A stretch of 44,979 bases of DNA from Deltaproteobacteria bacterium (GTDB lineage: Bacteria > Myxococcota_A > UBA9160 > SMWR01), in NCBI GenBank assembly GCA_019310965.1, contig JAFDDG010000077.1:1-44979 (forward strand). The letters run 5' to 3'. Below the pieces are notes generated by a model. It was not told the DNA's origin. It saw only the letters and a program-made list of their open reading frames with translations, and did no database searches. The stretch's first letter is position 1; each line of letters begins with the position of its first letter. Of this stretch, positions 24,680 to 32,541 are shown piece by piece. The position numbers and the translations under genes are program-made.

Positions 24680-26080
24680 TTGCGATCGCTCCAAGTCAAA
24701 TTCAGCGCGCTGCTCGTCACCCTGTTGGTGGTGGCGTGCATCAGTCTGGCCCTGGTGGCCACCGAGCACGAGCGCGGCGCCCTCGAATCCGAAGTGGAGA
24801 AGCGCGGTGCTGCGCTCGCAAGTTCGCTGGCCGGCGCCGCCAAGGAGCCCCTGCTCGCGATCCAACAGGGAGCCTTCGACGACGAACTCACCCTCGACCG
24901 CCTGGTCGAGGAGATCGGCGCCGGGCACGGCGTGGTCGGCGCGCGCCTGCTCGGGCGCGACGGCGAGCCCCTGGCGACCCTGCGCCCGATCGAGGGCGCG
25001 GCTCCCGTCAGTCTGACCGAGGACGACGGCGAGCCCACCACGCAGACCGTGCGCAACGGAAACCACCTGCTGGTGGCGACGGCCGTCGTCTACAGCGGCC
25101 TGCGCATCGGCGAAGCGCAAGTCGAGCTCGACCTCGAGCAGCTGGTGCAGCCCGTGGTCGAGCGCACCACCCGGCAGCTCTCGTTCATCGCGATTGCGCT
25201 GATCCTGTTCGGCGTCGTGGCGGGCGTGATCTTCGTGGCGCTGCTGGTGGGCCCCTTGCGCCGTCTGCGATTGGGCGTGGAGCAGCTGCGCGACGGCGAC
25301 CTCTCGGTGCGTGTGCCGCCCACGTCCCACGACGAGGTGGGCGAGCTGACCCGCGCCTTCAACGAGATGGGCGACTCCCTCGAACAGAAGCAGCGCGTGC
25401 AGAACGCCTTCGGTCGCTACGTGAACGACTACGTGCTGAACCAGCTACTGGAGGGTCCCGAAGAGGATTCGCTGGCCGGCATGGAGCGCGAGGTCAGCAT
25501 CCTATTCTGTGACATCCGCGGCTTCACGCACCTCTCCGAGGATATGAAGGCACGCGACGTGGTGGCGCTGCTCCACGAGATCTTTCAGCTGGTCTCGGAT
25601 CGCATTCTGGAGAACGGGGGCACCATCGACAAGTTCATCGGCGACTCCGTGATGGCGTACTTCGGAGCCCCGATGCAGCAGAGCGACCACCCAACGCGCG
25701 CCGTGAACGCCGCAGTCGACATCCTGGCCACCCTGGAGGCGCGCAACGCCGCCATCGGTACCGGAGACGAGCCCGAAGACCGCCGCGTCGAGCTGGGCAT
25801 TGGCATCCACACCGGCATGGTCGTGGTGGGCAACATCGGCTCGGATCGTCGGACCGACTACACTGCCGTGGGAGACCCCGTGAACGTGGCCCACCGCCTC
25901 GAAAAGCTGGCTCGCCCCGGGGAGATCCTGGTGTCCGAGGCCATTCAACGCGTGGTCCGCACCGAGCGGCGGTTGCGCTTCGAAGGCGAGCGCCAGCTCT
26001 CCGGACGCGAAGAGCCCGTCCACGTCTACTCGGTGGAGCTCGAGCAACCCGGCGACGACGCTCGACCGTCCGCGGCATGA
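24680..26080 (+). CDS. Membrane adenylate/guanylate cyclase with HAMP domain
   Basis: 466 residues from TTG. TM1 is at residues 8-26, then a ~145-residue extracytoplasmic sensor, TM2 (IAIALILFGVVAGVIFVALLVG, near 175-195), and a HAMP domain (PLRRLRLGVEQLRDGDLSVRV). The class III cyclase domain covers residues 270-450. It has the metal Asp in FCDIRGFTHLSE, and KFIGDSVMAYFGAP, HTGMVVVGNIGSDRRTDYTAVGDPVNVAHRLE with the catalytic Asn/Arg region. The sensor suggests that an envelope signal sets cAMP or cGMP level. Two lipoprotein genes follow, each overlapping by 4 nt. Confidence 0.9.
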   Translation: MRSLQVKFSALLVTLLVVACISLALVATEHERGALESEVEKRGAALASSLAGAAKEPLLAIQQGAFDDELTLDRLVEEIGAGHGVVGARLLGRDGEPLATLRPIEGAAPVSLTEDDGEPTTQTVRNGNHLLVATAVVYSGLRIGEAQVELDLEQLVQPVVERTTRQLSFIAIALILFGVVAGVIFVALLVGPLRRLRLGVEQLRDGDLSVRVPPTSHDEVGELTRAFNEMGDSLEQKQRVQNAFGRYVNDYVLNQLLEGPEEDSLAGMEREVSILFCDIRGFTHLSEDMKARDVVALLHEIFQLVSDRILENGGTIDKFIGDSVMAYFGAPMQQSDHPTRAVNAAVDILATLEARNAAIGTGDEPEDRRVELGIGIHTGMVVVGNIGSDRRTDYTAVGDPVNVAHRLEKLARPGEILVSEAIQRVVRTERRLRFEGERQLSGREEPVHVYSVELEQPGDDARPSAA

Positions 26081-27144
26081 AGCGCGGGCTCCTCGCCGCC
26101 TGCGCCTGCGCGCTGGCCGCCTGCATGACTCCCCTCCAGCAGGGCGAGCGCCTCTACCACGAAGGCGATCGTCTGGCCGCGCTCGAGGTGTGGCGGGCCA
26201 TCCCCGACGAAGCCACGGATGCCGCGCAGGTGCGGGCGCGGATCGACATCGTCGAAGCGGAGTTCGAGCGGCTCGTCGTGCAGTACAAGCAGCGCGGGCA
26301 CTATTACGAAGCCAAACAACGACTGGCAGAGTCGATCCTCAACTATCGTCTGGCGCTGAAGCTGCAGCCCGATGACGACGAGACGCTGGCGCACGTGCAG
26401 GAGCTGGCGCGGGTGGTCGCGACGCGAAAGGCAGAGCTCCAGGGCCGCTACGCCGCGGCACTTGCGGCCAGCGACCTGCCGGGGGCTCGCGAACAGCTCG
26501 CGAGCCTGCGCAGCCTCGATCCGTTCGACCCCGAGCTCGAGACGGACGCCCGGCAGCTGCGCGGGGCGCTGCGCGATGCGATCGAAACGCACATGGCGAT
26601 GGGCAAGCAGGGCTTCGCAACGGGAAACATCGACACGTCCCAGCACTCATTCCGCGCCGTGCTCGAGCTCGACCCGGACAACGAGTCCGCGCGCGGCTAC
26701 CTCTCATACATCGCCACGCTGCAACGCGACGCGGAAACCTCGGGCCCGGTGGCCTTCGAGGCTTCGGCTCCGTTTGCTACCGATGCGGAGATCCGCGCCG
26801 AGGGCTTCTACCAGAACGCGCTGGCGTCCGAGCGCAAGGGCGAGCTCTACGCGGCGATCCGTCACGACCTGCACTCGCTCGATGCGGACGCGGAACATGA
26901 GGCGGCGCGACGCCACCTGAATGCTCTGCGGCGCCGCCTGGCCTCGAATGTGCCGACGCTCATCGAGGCCGGGCGAGCGGCCTTCCGCGCCGAGGATCTG
27001 CAGTCGGCCCTCGACCACTGGCGTCAGGCGCTGCTGGTCGCTCCCGACAACGAGCGCATCATTGCCTACATCGCCCGAGCCGAGCAGCAGCTCCAGAATC
27101 TCGAAGAGCTGCGCGCGGACCCGGCGCCGCGCCGGAGCTCGTGA
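26077..27144 (+). CDS. TPR-repeat lipoprotein
   Basis: 355 residues. The N-terminus MKRGLLAACACALAAC has a lipobox ending at Cys16. The rest is helical with several TPR-like units, for example GQYKQRGHYYEAKQRLAESILNYRLALKLQPDD-type and GNIDTSQHSFRAVLELDPDN, ending with AEDLQSALDHWRQALLVAPDN. It is probably a scaffold on the periplasmic face of a membrane. The start overlaps the cyclase stop (ATGA), implying coupled translation and stoichiometric production. Confidence 0.83.
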   Translation: MKRGLLAACACALAACMTPLQQGERLYHEGDRLAALEVWRAIPDEATDAAQVRARIDIVEAEFERLVVQYKQRGHYYEAKQRLAESILNYRLALKLQPDDDETLAHVQELARVVATRKAELQGRYAAALAASDLPGAREQLASLRSLDPFDPELETDARQLRGALRDAIETHMAMGKQGFATGNIDTSQHSFRAVLELDPDNESARGYLSYIATLQRDAETSGPVAFEASAPFATDAEIRAEGFYQNALASERKGELYAAIRHDLHSLDADAEHEAARRHLNALRRRLASNVPTLIEAGRAAFRAEDLQSALDHWRQALLVAPDNERIIAYIARAEQQLQNLEELRADPAPRRSS

Positions 27145-28463
27145 GCGTGCGGCTGCGCTGCCTCGTCGCCATGGCGCTGCTCGTCGGCTGCAAGACCCCC
27201 GTCGATTTCACTCGCGTACAGTTCACTCGCGTACAGGAGTGGCTCGCGCCGCAACCGGGGGAAGTATCCGCATTGCCACCCCGCATGCCCACCGCGGCCC
27301 TCCCGGCGCCGGAGGGCCTCACGACAATCAGCGGCGAGCTGCGAGAGATCCCGCTGCACTGGGATCCGTTGCTGCTGGCCGGCGTGGTGGGCTACGTGGT
27401 CGAACGAGCCGACCAATCCGAGGGGCCGTACCACGAGGTGGCCAGCATCGACGGCCGCTCGCACACCGCGTGGGTAGACCGCGGCCCGGGCCTGGTCGCG
27501 GCGGCAACGCCCGGCGGCCCAGCCGCTCTCGGCGACGGAGAGACCTTCTTCTATCGCGTGCGGCCCCACACGCTCTCGGGAGCACTGGGCGAGGAGGCGT
27601 CCGCGGTGGCCACCGGCACCACCGCGACGGTGCCCGACGCACCGGACGATCTGCGCGCCTACAGCCACCAACCGCGCAACGTTCCCCTCTCGTGGCGTGC
27701 ATCCGGGGATCCGACGGTGGCGGGCTACGTCGTCGAACGCAGCCCCGCTTCGCGCGGTCCGTTCGAGCAGACCGCCGAGATCAACGACCGCTTCGAGACC
27801 GTCTACGTCGACCAGGGCCTGGGAGACCTGCGGGTCTTCTACTACCGGATCACATCGGTCAATCGCGCGGGAGGCCTCGGCGAGCCCTCGAAGCCGGTGC
27901 GCGCGGTCACCAAGCCCGAGCCATTGCCGCCCGTCGGCCTGCGGGTGATTGCGCAGCGCCTGGGCGCGAACGAGCTCGGCTGGGAGCCCAACGTCGAGAC
28001 CGATCTCACCGGCTACGAGCTGCTGCGTCGACGCGACGGCAGCGACACCACCCGGCTCGTGGCCTCTCTCGACGAGGGCACGACCCGCGTCGTCGATACG
28101 GACGTGGGTGCAGGCGAGCGCGTGGTCTACCGGCTGCGCGCTCTGGACAGCGACGGGCTCGAGAGCGGCGCGGGACCGCCCATCGAGGTCGTGAGCCCGG
28201 CCTACGAACTCGAGGCGATCGCGCGCCCAGAGGGCAACCTACTCAGCTGGCGCGACCGGCGCGACGAGGGCTGGGCGCAGGCGCGCATCTTCTCGATTGG
28301 CGCGTTGGGTTCGAGCGAGCTGGGCACCGCCTCCGGCACGCGGTTCGTGCACACCGGCGTCGAGCCCGGCAAGCGCTATCGCTACCGGGTGGTGCTCGAG
28401 GCCGCCGACGGGCAGCGAGCGCCGGAATCGAAAGTCATCCAGGTCGAAGTCCCGGCGCGCTGA
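27141..28463 (+). CDS. Fibronectin type III-like repeat lipoprotein
   Basis: 440 residues from GTG, overlapping the TPR gene by 4 nt. The signal is RLRCLVAMALLVGC with lipobox LVGC. Residues 55 to the end hold about four Fn3-like modules with repeating features (GYVVERA..GPYHEVA, GYVVERSPASRGPFEQTA, GYELLRRRDGSD, and a final RYRYRVVLEA). These are protein- or polysaccharide-binding folds. Near the mature N-terminus the pentapeptide FTRVQ is duplicated by a perfect 15-bp DNA tandem. It may be the surface ligand-binding member of the cyclase operon. Confidence 0.82.
   Translation: MSVRLRCLVAMALLVGCKTPVDFTRVQFTRVQEWLAPQPGEVSALPPRMPTAALPAPEGLTTISGELREIPLHWDPLLLAGVVGYVVERADQSEGPYHEVASIDGRSHTAWVDRGPGLVAAATPGGPAALGDGETFFYRVRPHTLSGALGEEASAVATGTTATVPDAPDDLRAYSHQPRNVPLSWRASGDPTVAGYVVERSPASRGPFEQTAEINDRFETVYVDQGLGDLRVFYYRITSVNRAGGLGEPSKPVRAVTKPEPLPPVGLRVIAQRLGANELGWEPNVETDLTGYELLRRRDGSDTTRLVASLDEGTTRVVDTDVGAGERVVYRLRALDSDGLESGAGPPIEVVSPAYELEAIARPEGNLLSWRDRRDEGWAQARIFSIGALGSSELGTASGTRFVHTGVEPGKRYRYRVVLEAADGQRAPESKVIQVEVPAR
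27208..27237 (+). repeat. 15-bp in-frame tandem duplication (FTRVQ x2)
   Basis: 27208-27222 and 27223-27237 are identical and adjacent. They encode FTRVQFTRVQ just after the lipidated cysteine, so copy number could vary without frameshifting. Confidence 0.85.
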
Positions 28464-28476
28464 CGCCGCGCCGGAA

Positions 28477-28552
28477 TGGCTCCCCGGGTAGGACTTGAAC
28501 CTACGACCCAGCGGTTAACAGCCGCTTGCTCTGCCAACTGAGCTACCGGGGA
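28477..28552 (-). tRNA. tRNA-Asn(GTT)
   Basis: 76 nt on the minus strand. Acceptor TCCCCGG (28546-28552) pairs with CCGGGGA (28481-28487). The D-arm is AGCTCAGTTGGCAGAGC. The anticodon loop CTGTTAA gives GTT. The T-arm is GTAGG/CCTAC, with encoded CCA (28477-28479). Confidence 0.96.
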
Positions 28553-28713
28553 ACGGATCCAGCCGGATGAGTCTATACGCCCTCCGTCGAAGATCAAGCG
28601 GCCCGCAGACGCCGGGCCCGAAGCCAATAACCTAGCAAATGCAAAGACTTACAGTGCGATATCCTTCGGCTCCGCCGCTCCGCGCGGCGCATCGGGGGAA
28701 GGGGGGTTCACTC

Positions 28714-29271
28714 ATGTCGCGACGTCTTGCGCTGCTGCTCGGCGGATTCATCGGGCTGCTCGGGCTGCCGGCGGAGAGCCACGCCGAGCGCGCCTGGATC
28801 AAGGATGAAGTGCACCTGAACAAACGGACGGGACCCGGCACGAAATACCGCATTCTCGGCGCGGTGAAGACCGGCGACGCGGTCGAGGTGCTGTCCCGCA
28901 CGGAAGGCTGGACCCAGGTGCGCGACGGCGACGGCGAGGCGTGGATCCCCGTGGGCTTTCTCCAGAGCGAGCCGCCCGCGCGCATCCAGCTCGAACGCCA
29001 CGTGGCCGAGAGTACGAAGATGCGCGCCGATCACAGCGAGTTGACGACGGAGGTCGAGAAGCTGCGCCAGACGAACGCCGAGCTCGCCGAGCGCAGCAGT
29101 TCGCTCGACGAACTTGCAAAGAAGCTCGAGCGCGAGAACTTCGAGCTGCGCGCCGGTGCGCGCTGGCCCGAGTGGATCGCCGGTGCATCGATCCTGATCG
29201 TCGGCGGAATTCTCGGCATGATCGTCCACGCCTCAGGAGCGCGGCGCCAAACCCGCCGCATCCGCCTATAG
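28714..29271 (+). CDS. SH3-domain (YgiM/TIGR04211-type) membrane protein
   Basis: 185 residues from the ATG that begins MSRRLALLLGG, preceded by a purine-rich GGGGGAAGGGGGG stretch. It has a signal peptide to ESHA, a bacterial SH3 domain (residues about 28-85, HLNKRTGPGTKYRILGAVKTGDAVEVLSRTEGWTQVRD), a coiled coil (residues 95-145, TTEVEKLRQTNAELAERS), a TM helix (WIAGASILIVGGILGMIVHA) and a basic Arg-rich tail. That order matches the YgiM family. The role is unknown; ligand-binding at the cell wall is likely. Confidence 0.83.
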   Translation: MSRRLALLLGGFIGLLGLPAESHAERAWIKDEVHLNKRTGPGTKYRILGAVKTGDAVEVLSRTEGWTQVRDGDGEAWIPVGFLQSEPPARIQLERHVAESTKMRADHSELTTEVEKLRQTNAELAERSSSLDELAKKLERENFELRAGARWPEWIAGASILIVGGILGMIVHASGARRQTRRIRL

Positions 29272-29319
29272 ACACAGGCGCTCCGCCAAGCCCCCCCGCA
29301 ACAACCCAGCTCGGCCTCC

Positions 29320-29448
29320 GCCAGCGCGCCTCCGGCGAATGCCTCGTCTCGCTTCGTGCCGCTCGTCTCGCGGCGATCGGCGGGTACCCGTTCGGGGGTC
29401 GGGGCCAGTCAGCTCGCCTGCGGGTGAGTTCGCCTCCGGCGCGCTGGC
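29320..29448. mobile_element. MITE-like 129-bp element, copy A
   Basis: It is bounded by imperfect 20-bp terminal inverted repeats, GCCAGCGCGCCTCCGGCGAA (29320-29339) and its near reverse complement (29429-29448). A similar element of identical length lies inverted at 32321-32449. The interior is strongly similar between copies, by eye above 80% identical. It encodes nothing. It is an extragenic repeat of REP/MITE type. Confidence 0.72.
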
Positions 29449-29553
29449 TGCGGTCGCTCCGCTTCAGCCATTCGATGCGGTCGTTCGAGTCCCACTCGGG
29501 TACGGGTAATTCGAGCGTCAATCGTGTGACGTGGGGTGCGAAAATGCCTGCAC

Positions 29554-29606
29554 GCTCACTCGTAATGAGCAGGTCAGCGGTTCGAGTCCGCTCGTCGGCT
29601 CCATGC
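29554..29606 (+). repeat. tRNA-Thr(CGT) 3'-half fragment (att-like), copy 1
   Basis: The 53 bp contain an anticodon stem-loop GCTCA-CTCGTAA-TGAGC (anticodon CGT), the variable loop, T-arm AGCGG-TTCGAGT-CCGCT, acceptor strand CGTCGGC and TCCA. The 5' half (acceptor and D-arm) is missing upstream, so it is not a gene. An identical copy is at 32107-32159. Regions 29272-29553 and 29607-29895 hold no other gene I can support. Confidence 0.85.
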
Positions 29607-29638
29607 CTACCTGACCTAGTTGCGAGCCAGGTTTCTTC

Positions 29639-29659
29639 TCGGAAGCAGTTCGGAAGCAG
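29639..29659. repeat. 10-bp tandem repeat (TCGGAAGCAG x2)
   Basis: Copies at 29639-29648 and 29650-29659 are separated by one base, 33 bp after the tRNA fragment. They are analogous in position to the 11-bp tandem inside the ridA scar. Possibly an integrase-binding repeat. Confidence 0.55.
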
Positions 29660-29895
29660 ATGGGAGTCAACTTGTTGTCACCTTCGGGCGGTTCGTCGAT
29701 CGATCCCACACCGCTTGACGTACTTGTAGACGAGAAGCCAACGCTCGGGCTCAGAGCCGCCCGGCGACCGCTCCTTGTAGGGAAGCTGGTGGGTCGCCGA
29801 AAAGCCGTCGGCAAAGCTGGCGCCGCGTGGGACCTGGTGCGTAGACTGCCCCACCGGCGAGGGCCGTATGCCTCGATCGCCGCATGGGGAGCAGC

Positions 29896-30345
29896 ATGAG
29901 CGAGCAGATCGACGACGCCGCGCTGGTCGAGCGCTTTCCGTACGCGCAGATCGACCACGACACGAAGCACCTCTACCGGGGCTGGCTCGAAAAGCGCCTG
30001 CTCATCAATCGTTGCGACGAGTGCTTGCGCTTCCATCATCCACCGAAGCCGGTGTGTCCGAGCTGCTGGTCCTCGTCGCTGACGCCCACGCAGGTGAGCG
30101 GCCGCGGTGTGGTGCACCTGGCGATGCACCTGCACCAGGGCGCACCGGCGCCGGACGTCGACTACTCGAAGTCGCCGCATCCGGTGGTCGCCGTCGAGCT
30201 CGAGGAGCAGGAGGCGCTGCGTTTCAGCACCACGGTGATCGATTGCCCGCTCGAGGACGTGAAGATCGGCTTGGCGGTCGAGCTCGACTGGATCGATCGC
30301 TTCGGTGCGCCGTTCCCGGTGTTCCGACCGCGGAGGGACGCCTGA
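29896..30345 (+). CDS. DUF35 zinc-ribbon/OB-fold protein, thiolase partner
   Basis: 149 residues from the ATG at 29896, preferred over the one at 29884 because GGGGA lies 6 nt upstream. The N-terminal rubredoxin-like zinc ribbon is CDECLRFHHPPKPVCPSCWS (two CxxC pairs). An OB-fold follows (GRGVVHLAMHLHQGAP.., FSTTVIDCPLEDVKIGLAVEL). DUF35 proteins form complexes with thiolase-like enzymes, such as ChsH2-Ltp2 in steroid and BbsA-BbsB in toluene degradation. The next gene encodes such a partner and overlaps by one base. The pair lies between the two tRNA-Thr fragments. Confidence 0.85.
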   Translation: MSEQIDDAALVERFPYAQIDHDTKHLYRGWLEKRLLINRCDECLRFHHPPKPVCPSCWSSSLTPTQVSGRGVVHLAMHLHQGAPAPDVDYSKSPHPVVAVELEEQEALRFSTTVIDCPLEDVKIGLAVELDWIDRFGAPFPVFRPRRDA

Positions 30346-31517
30346 TGATCAGCCGCAATCCGATTCGGGACGAGATCGCGATCATCGGCGTCGGGTCGAC
30401 GGGCTTCAGCCGTGATGCCGGCGAGCGGTCGTCCAAGTCGCTCGCCTGCGAGGCCTCGATCGCGGCGATTCAAGACGCCGGGCTCGAGAAGGGCGACATC
30501 GACGGCATCGTCGGGCCCATGGAGCCGGGAGGCGCGATCCCGCATCAGATGGCCTCGGCGCTCGGCATCTCGGAGGTCACGCACCAGTCGAGCCCGATGC
30601 CGGTGGCACTGTTCGGGTTGATCGATGCGATGGACGCGATCTTCTCCGGCGCCTGCGACACGGTCCTGCTCTACTACTCCTACCAGCGCCTGCCGTGGAA
30701 CTCGCGCTCTGCAGCCAAGGATCCGTTCCGCCGTCACTTCCAGATGGGCGTGATTCCCGTGCCCGAGGCGCCCGATCCGGCTGCGGCATATACCCAGTGG
30801 GCGAGCCGTTACATCCACGACTACGGCGCCACGCGCGAGGATTTTGGGCGCGTCGCACTCAACATGCGCGCCAACGCCCTGCGCAACCCGTTGGCCGTGA
30901 TGAAGACGCCACTGACGATGGAGGGCTACCTCCAGGCGCGCATGATCCGCGACCCGCTCTGCATGCTCGACATGGACGTGCCGGTCGACGGTGCGGACGC
31001 GTTCGTGCTTACCACCACCGAGCGCGCGAGAGAGATCACGAGGAACCCGGTCGTGATCCACGCGACATCGCTGGGGGTCGTCGACAAGAACGACGAAGAT
31101 CAGCTTCCCGACCTGAGCCGCCACGGTCAGCACGTAGTGGTCGACGCGCTGCGCGCGAAGAGCGACCTCTGGATCGAAGACTGCGACGTCTTCTTTCCCT
31201 ACGACGGCTTCAGCATCATCACGCTGGGCTGGATCGAGAACTTCGGCTGGTGCAAACCCGGCGAGGCCGGCCGTTTCATGGCCGAGCACTGGGACGAGAA
31301 GGCGGGGAGCGTACTCATCGACGGCCGCGTCCCGATGAACCCGCACGGCGGATCGCTCTCCGAGGGGGCGACCCGGGGATCCGGGCACCTGCGCGAGGCG
31401 GTGACGCAGCTGCGGGGCGACGCTGGCAAACGTCAGGTGGCGAACGCGCGGACGGCGATCATCGGCTGCGGCGGGTTCTTCTTTAATTCACAAGGAGCGA
31501 TCCTGCGCCGGCTGTGA
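30345..31517 (+). CDS. Thiolase-superfamily protein (Ltp2/SCP2-thiolase type)
   Basis: 390 residues. It opens as a lipid-transfer thiolase (EIAIIGVGSTGFSRDAGERSSKSLACEASIAAIQDAGL..DIDGIVG). It also has NPHGGSLSEGATRGSGHLREAVTQL and a final CGGFFFNSQGAIL. The position of the classical nucleophilic Cys (after VTHQSSPMP) lacks Cys. That fits the Ltp2-type retro-aldolases rather than a true acyl-CoA thiolase. It would cleave a CoA-thioester side chain together with the DUF35 protein. The substrate (steroid, aromatic or fatty) is unknown. No other pathway genes are nearby, so the pair looks like a transferred cassette. Confidence 0.8.
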   Translation: MISRNPIRDEIAIIGVGSTGFSRDAGERSSKSLACEASIAAIQDAGLEKGDIDGIVGPMEPGGAIPHQMASALGISEVTHQSSPMPVALFGLIDAMDAIFSGACDTVLLYYSYQRLPWNSRSAAKDPFRRHFQMGVIPVPEAPDPAAAYTQWASRYIHDYGATREDFGRVALNMRANALRNPLAVMKTPLTMEGYLQARMIRDPLCMLDMDVPVDGADAFVLTTTERAREITRNPVVIHATSLGVVDKNDEDQLPDLSRHGQHVVVDALRAKSDLWIEDCDVFFPYDGFSIITLGWIENFGWCKPGEAGRFMAEHWDEKAGSVLIDGRVPMNPHGGSLSEGATRGSGHLREAVTQLRGDAGKRQVANARTAIIGCGGFFFNSQGAILRRL

Positions 31518-31589
31518 GGCGGGCCCGGCGTCGGTAGCCTGCTGAACAGCTCGTCAGGCGCAGCCAAGGCCGGAGACGAAGGGGGTGTC

Positions 31590-31709
31590 GTGCTCATGCG
31601 TCGGTGCCCCACGATCCCACGCGAGGACTTCGTTGCCATCGAACTGGGGCCCCTCTGCTTCCGCGCGGATGACGGCAACTTCGAGCAGCATTTCCGCGAT
31701 AACCGATAA
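31590..31709 (+). CDS. Possible 39-residue ORF, unknown
   Basis: A GTG start at 31590 with AAGGGGGT upstream gives a short acidic peptide ending FEQHFRDNR. It matches nothing I recognise. It may be the tail of a lost gene, since it lies among mobile-element debris. The stretch 31710-31820 holds nothing I can identify. Confidence 0.25.
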   Translation: MLMRRCPTIPREDFVAIELGPLCFRADDGNFEQHFRDNR

Positions 31710-31820
31710 GTACGCTTCTGCCTAACCGACTGGCTCCGCTCGTGACTTGTGCCTTCCGAGAACCCCGTCCGGCCCGTATCCGTTGAGGATTCCGGACACC
31801 CGGGTCAACCTGATTCCAGC

Positions 31821-31934
31821 ATGCCCCCTGCCCCTCCAGCTCTGCTCGTAACACTTAGATCCCTGTTCCGGAGCCGAGCTGCCCTCCACGCCGAGGTGCT
31901 GGCCCTGCGCCACCAGCTCGATGTGCCTATGGAT
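31821..31934 (+). pseudogene. N-terminal remnant of an integrase-core transposase
   Basis: The reading MPPAPPALLVTLRSLFRSRAALHAEVLALRHQLDV is the characteristic opening of a large DDE transposase family (LRSLLRSRAALELENLALRHQL type). The match ends abruptly after HQLDV, and no HTH or catalytic domain follows. It is a decayed insertion-sequence end inside the tRNA-bounded segment. Confidence 0.65.
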
Positions 31935-32050
31935 CCAAGCCCGCACTGGATTTAACAGCAGCCGTGTAGCAACGGGGGCGCACGTCGGCGCATCCTGGCG
32001 GACGCCCGCGGAATCCCGCGATGCCACAAGCCCCTGCCCGGCATACGCCT

Positions 32051-32097
32051 GCGGACGTCGGCGGACGTCGGCGGACGCTGGCGGACGCTGGCGGACG
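32051..32097. repeat. 10-bp tandem repeat array
   Basis: Five adjacent 10-mers: GCGGACGTCG twice, GCGGACGCTG twice, then a partial GCGGACG. It ends 10 bp before the second tRNA-Thr fragment. There are no spacers, so it is not a CRISPR array. Confidence 0.8.
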
Positions 32098-32106
32098 GAC
32101 CCCGCA

Positions 32107-32159
32107 GCTCACTCGTAATGAGCAGGTCAGCGGTTCGAGTCCGCTCGTCGGCTCCATGC
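32107..32159 (+). repeat. tRNA-Thr(CGT) 3'-half fragment, copy 2
   Basis: Identical over 53 bp to 29554-29606 and in the same orientation. It again lacks the tRNA 5' half. The two copies bound a 2.5-kb segment carrying the DUF35/thiolase pair. Confidence 0.85.
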
Positions 32160-32320
32160 TTGCAGCACTCCCGCCCTTCTTCCTACGCGGGTCGGGCATG
32201 TGCGGATTCGCGGCGACGTAAACCCTCGAACGAGCCTCCAACACCCGATCTGCCTACAGCTCAGGTCCTGCTGCGTCGGAGCCTTGTGGGCGAACGATCT
32301 GGCGGGATGGAGCACCCGCA

Positions 32321-32449
32321 GCCAGCGCGCCGGAGGCGAACTCACCCGCAGGCGAGCCGACTGGCCCCGACTCCCGCACGGGGATCCACCGATCAGCGCA
32401 AGGCGAGCGGCACGAAGCGAGACGAGGCATTCGCCGGAGGCGCGCTGGC
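32321..32449. mobile_element. MITE-like 129-bp element, copy B (inverted)
   Basis: Inverted relative to 29320-29448, of the same length and with the same kind of terminal inverted repeats. Fragments of the terminus recur just downstream (around 32512-32535), so the area up to 32541 has accumulated repeats. No gene is supported in 32160-32541. Confidence 0.72.
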
Positions 32450-32541
32450 GGAGGGTGCGCCGGGCCCTTGCAGGGGCGCGCGGAGGGCGCGGCTCTACCG
32501 AGCAGAAGGGGCACCGCTGGCGGAGGGCGCGCTGGGTGGGG

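Noticed and set aside
29554..29606. Functional tRNA-Thr genes at 29554 and 32107
   Set aside because: Neither copy has a 5' acceptor strand or D-arm, so only 3' halves are present.
32051..32097. CRISPR-like array
   Set aside because: The 10-bp units are directly adjacent with no spacers and no cas genes.
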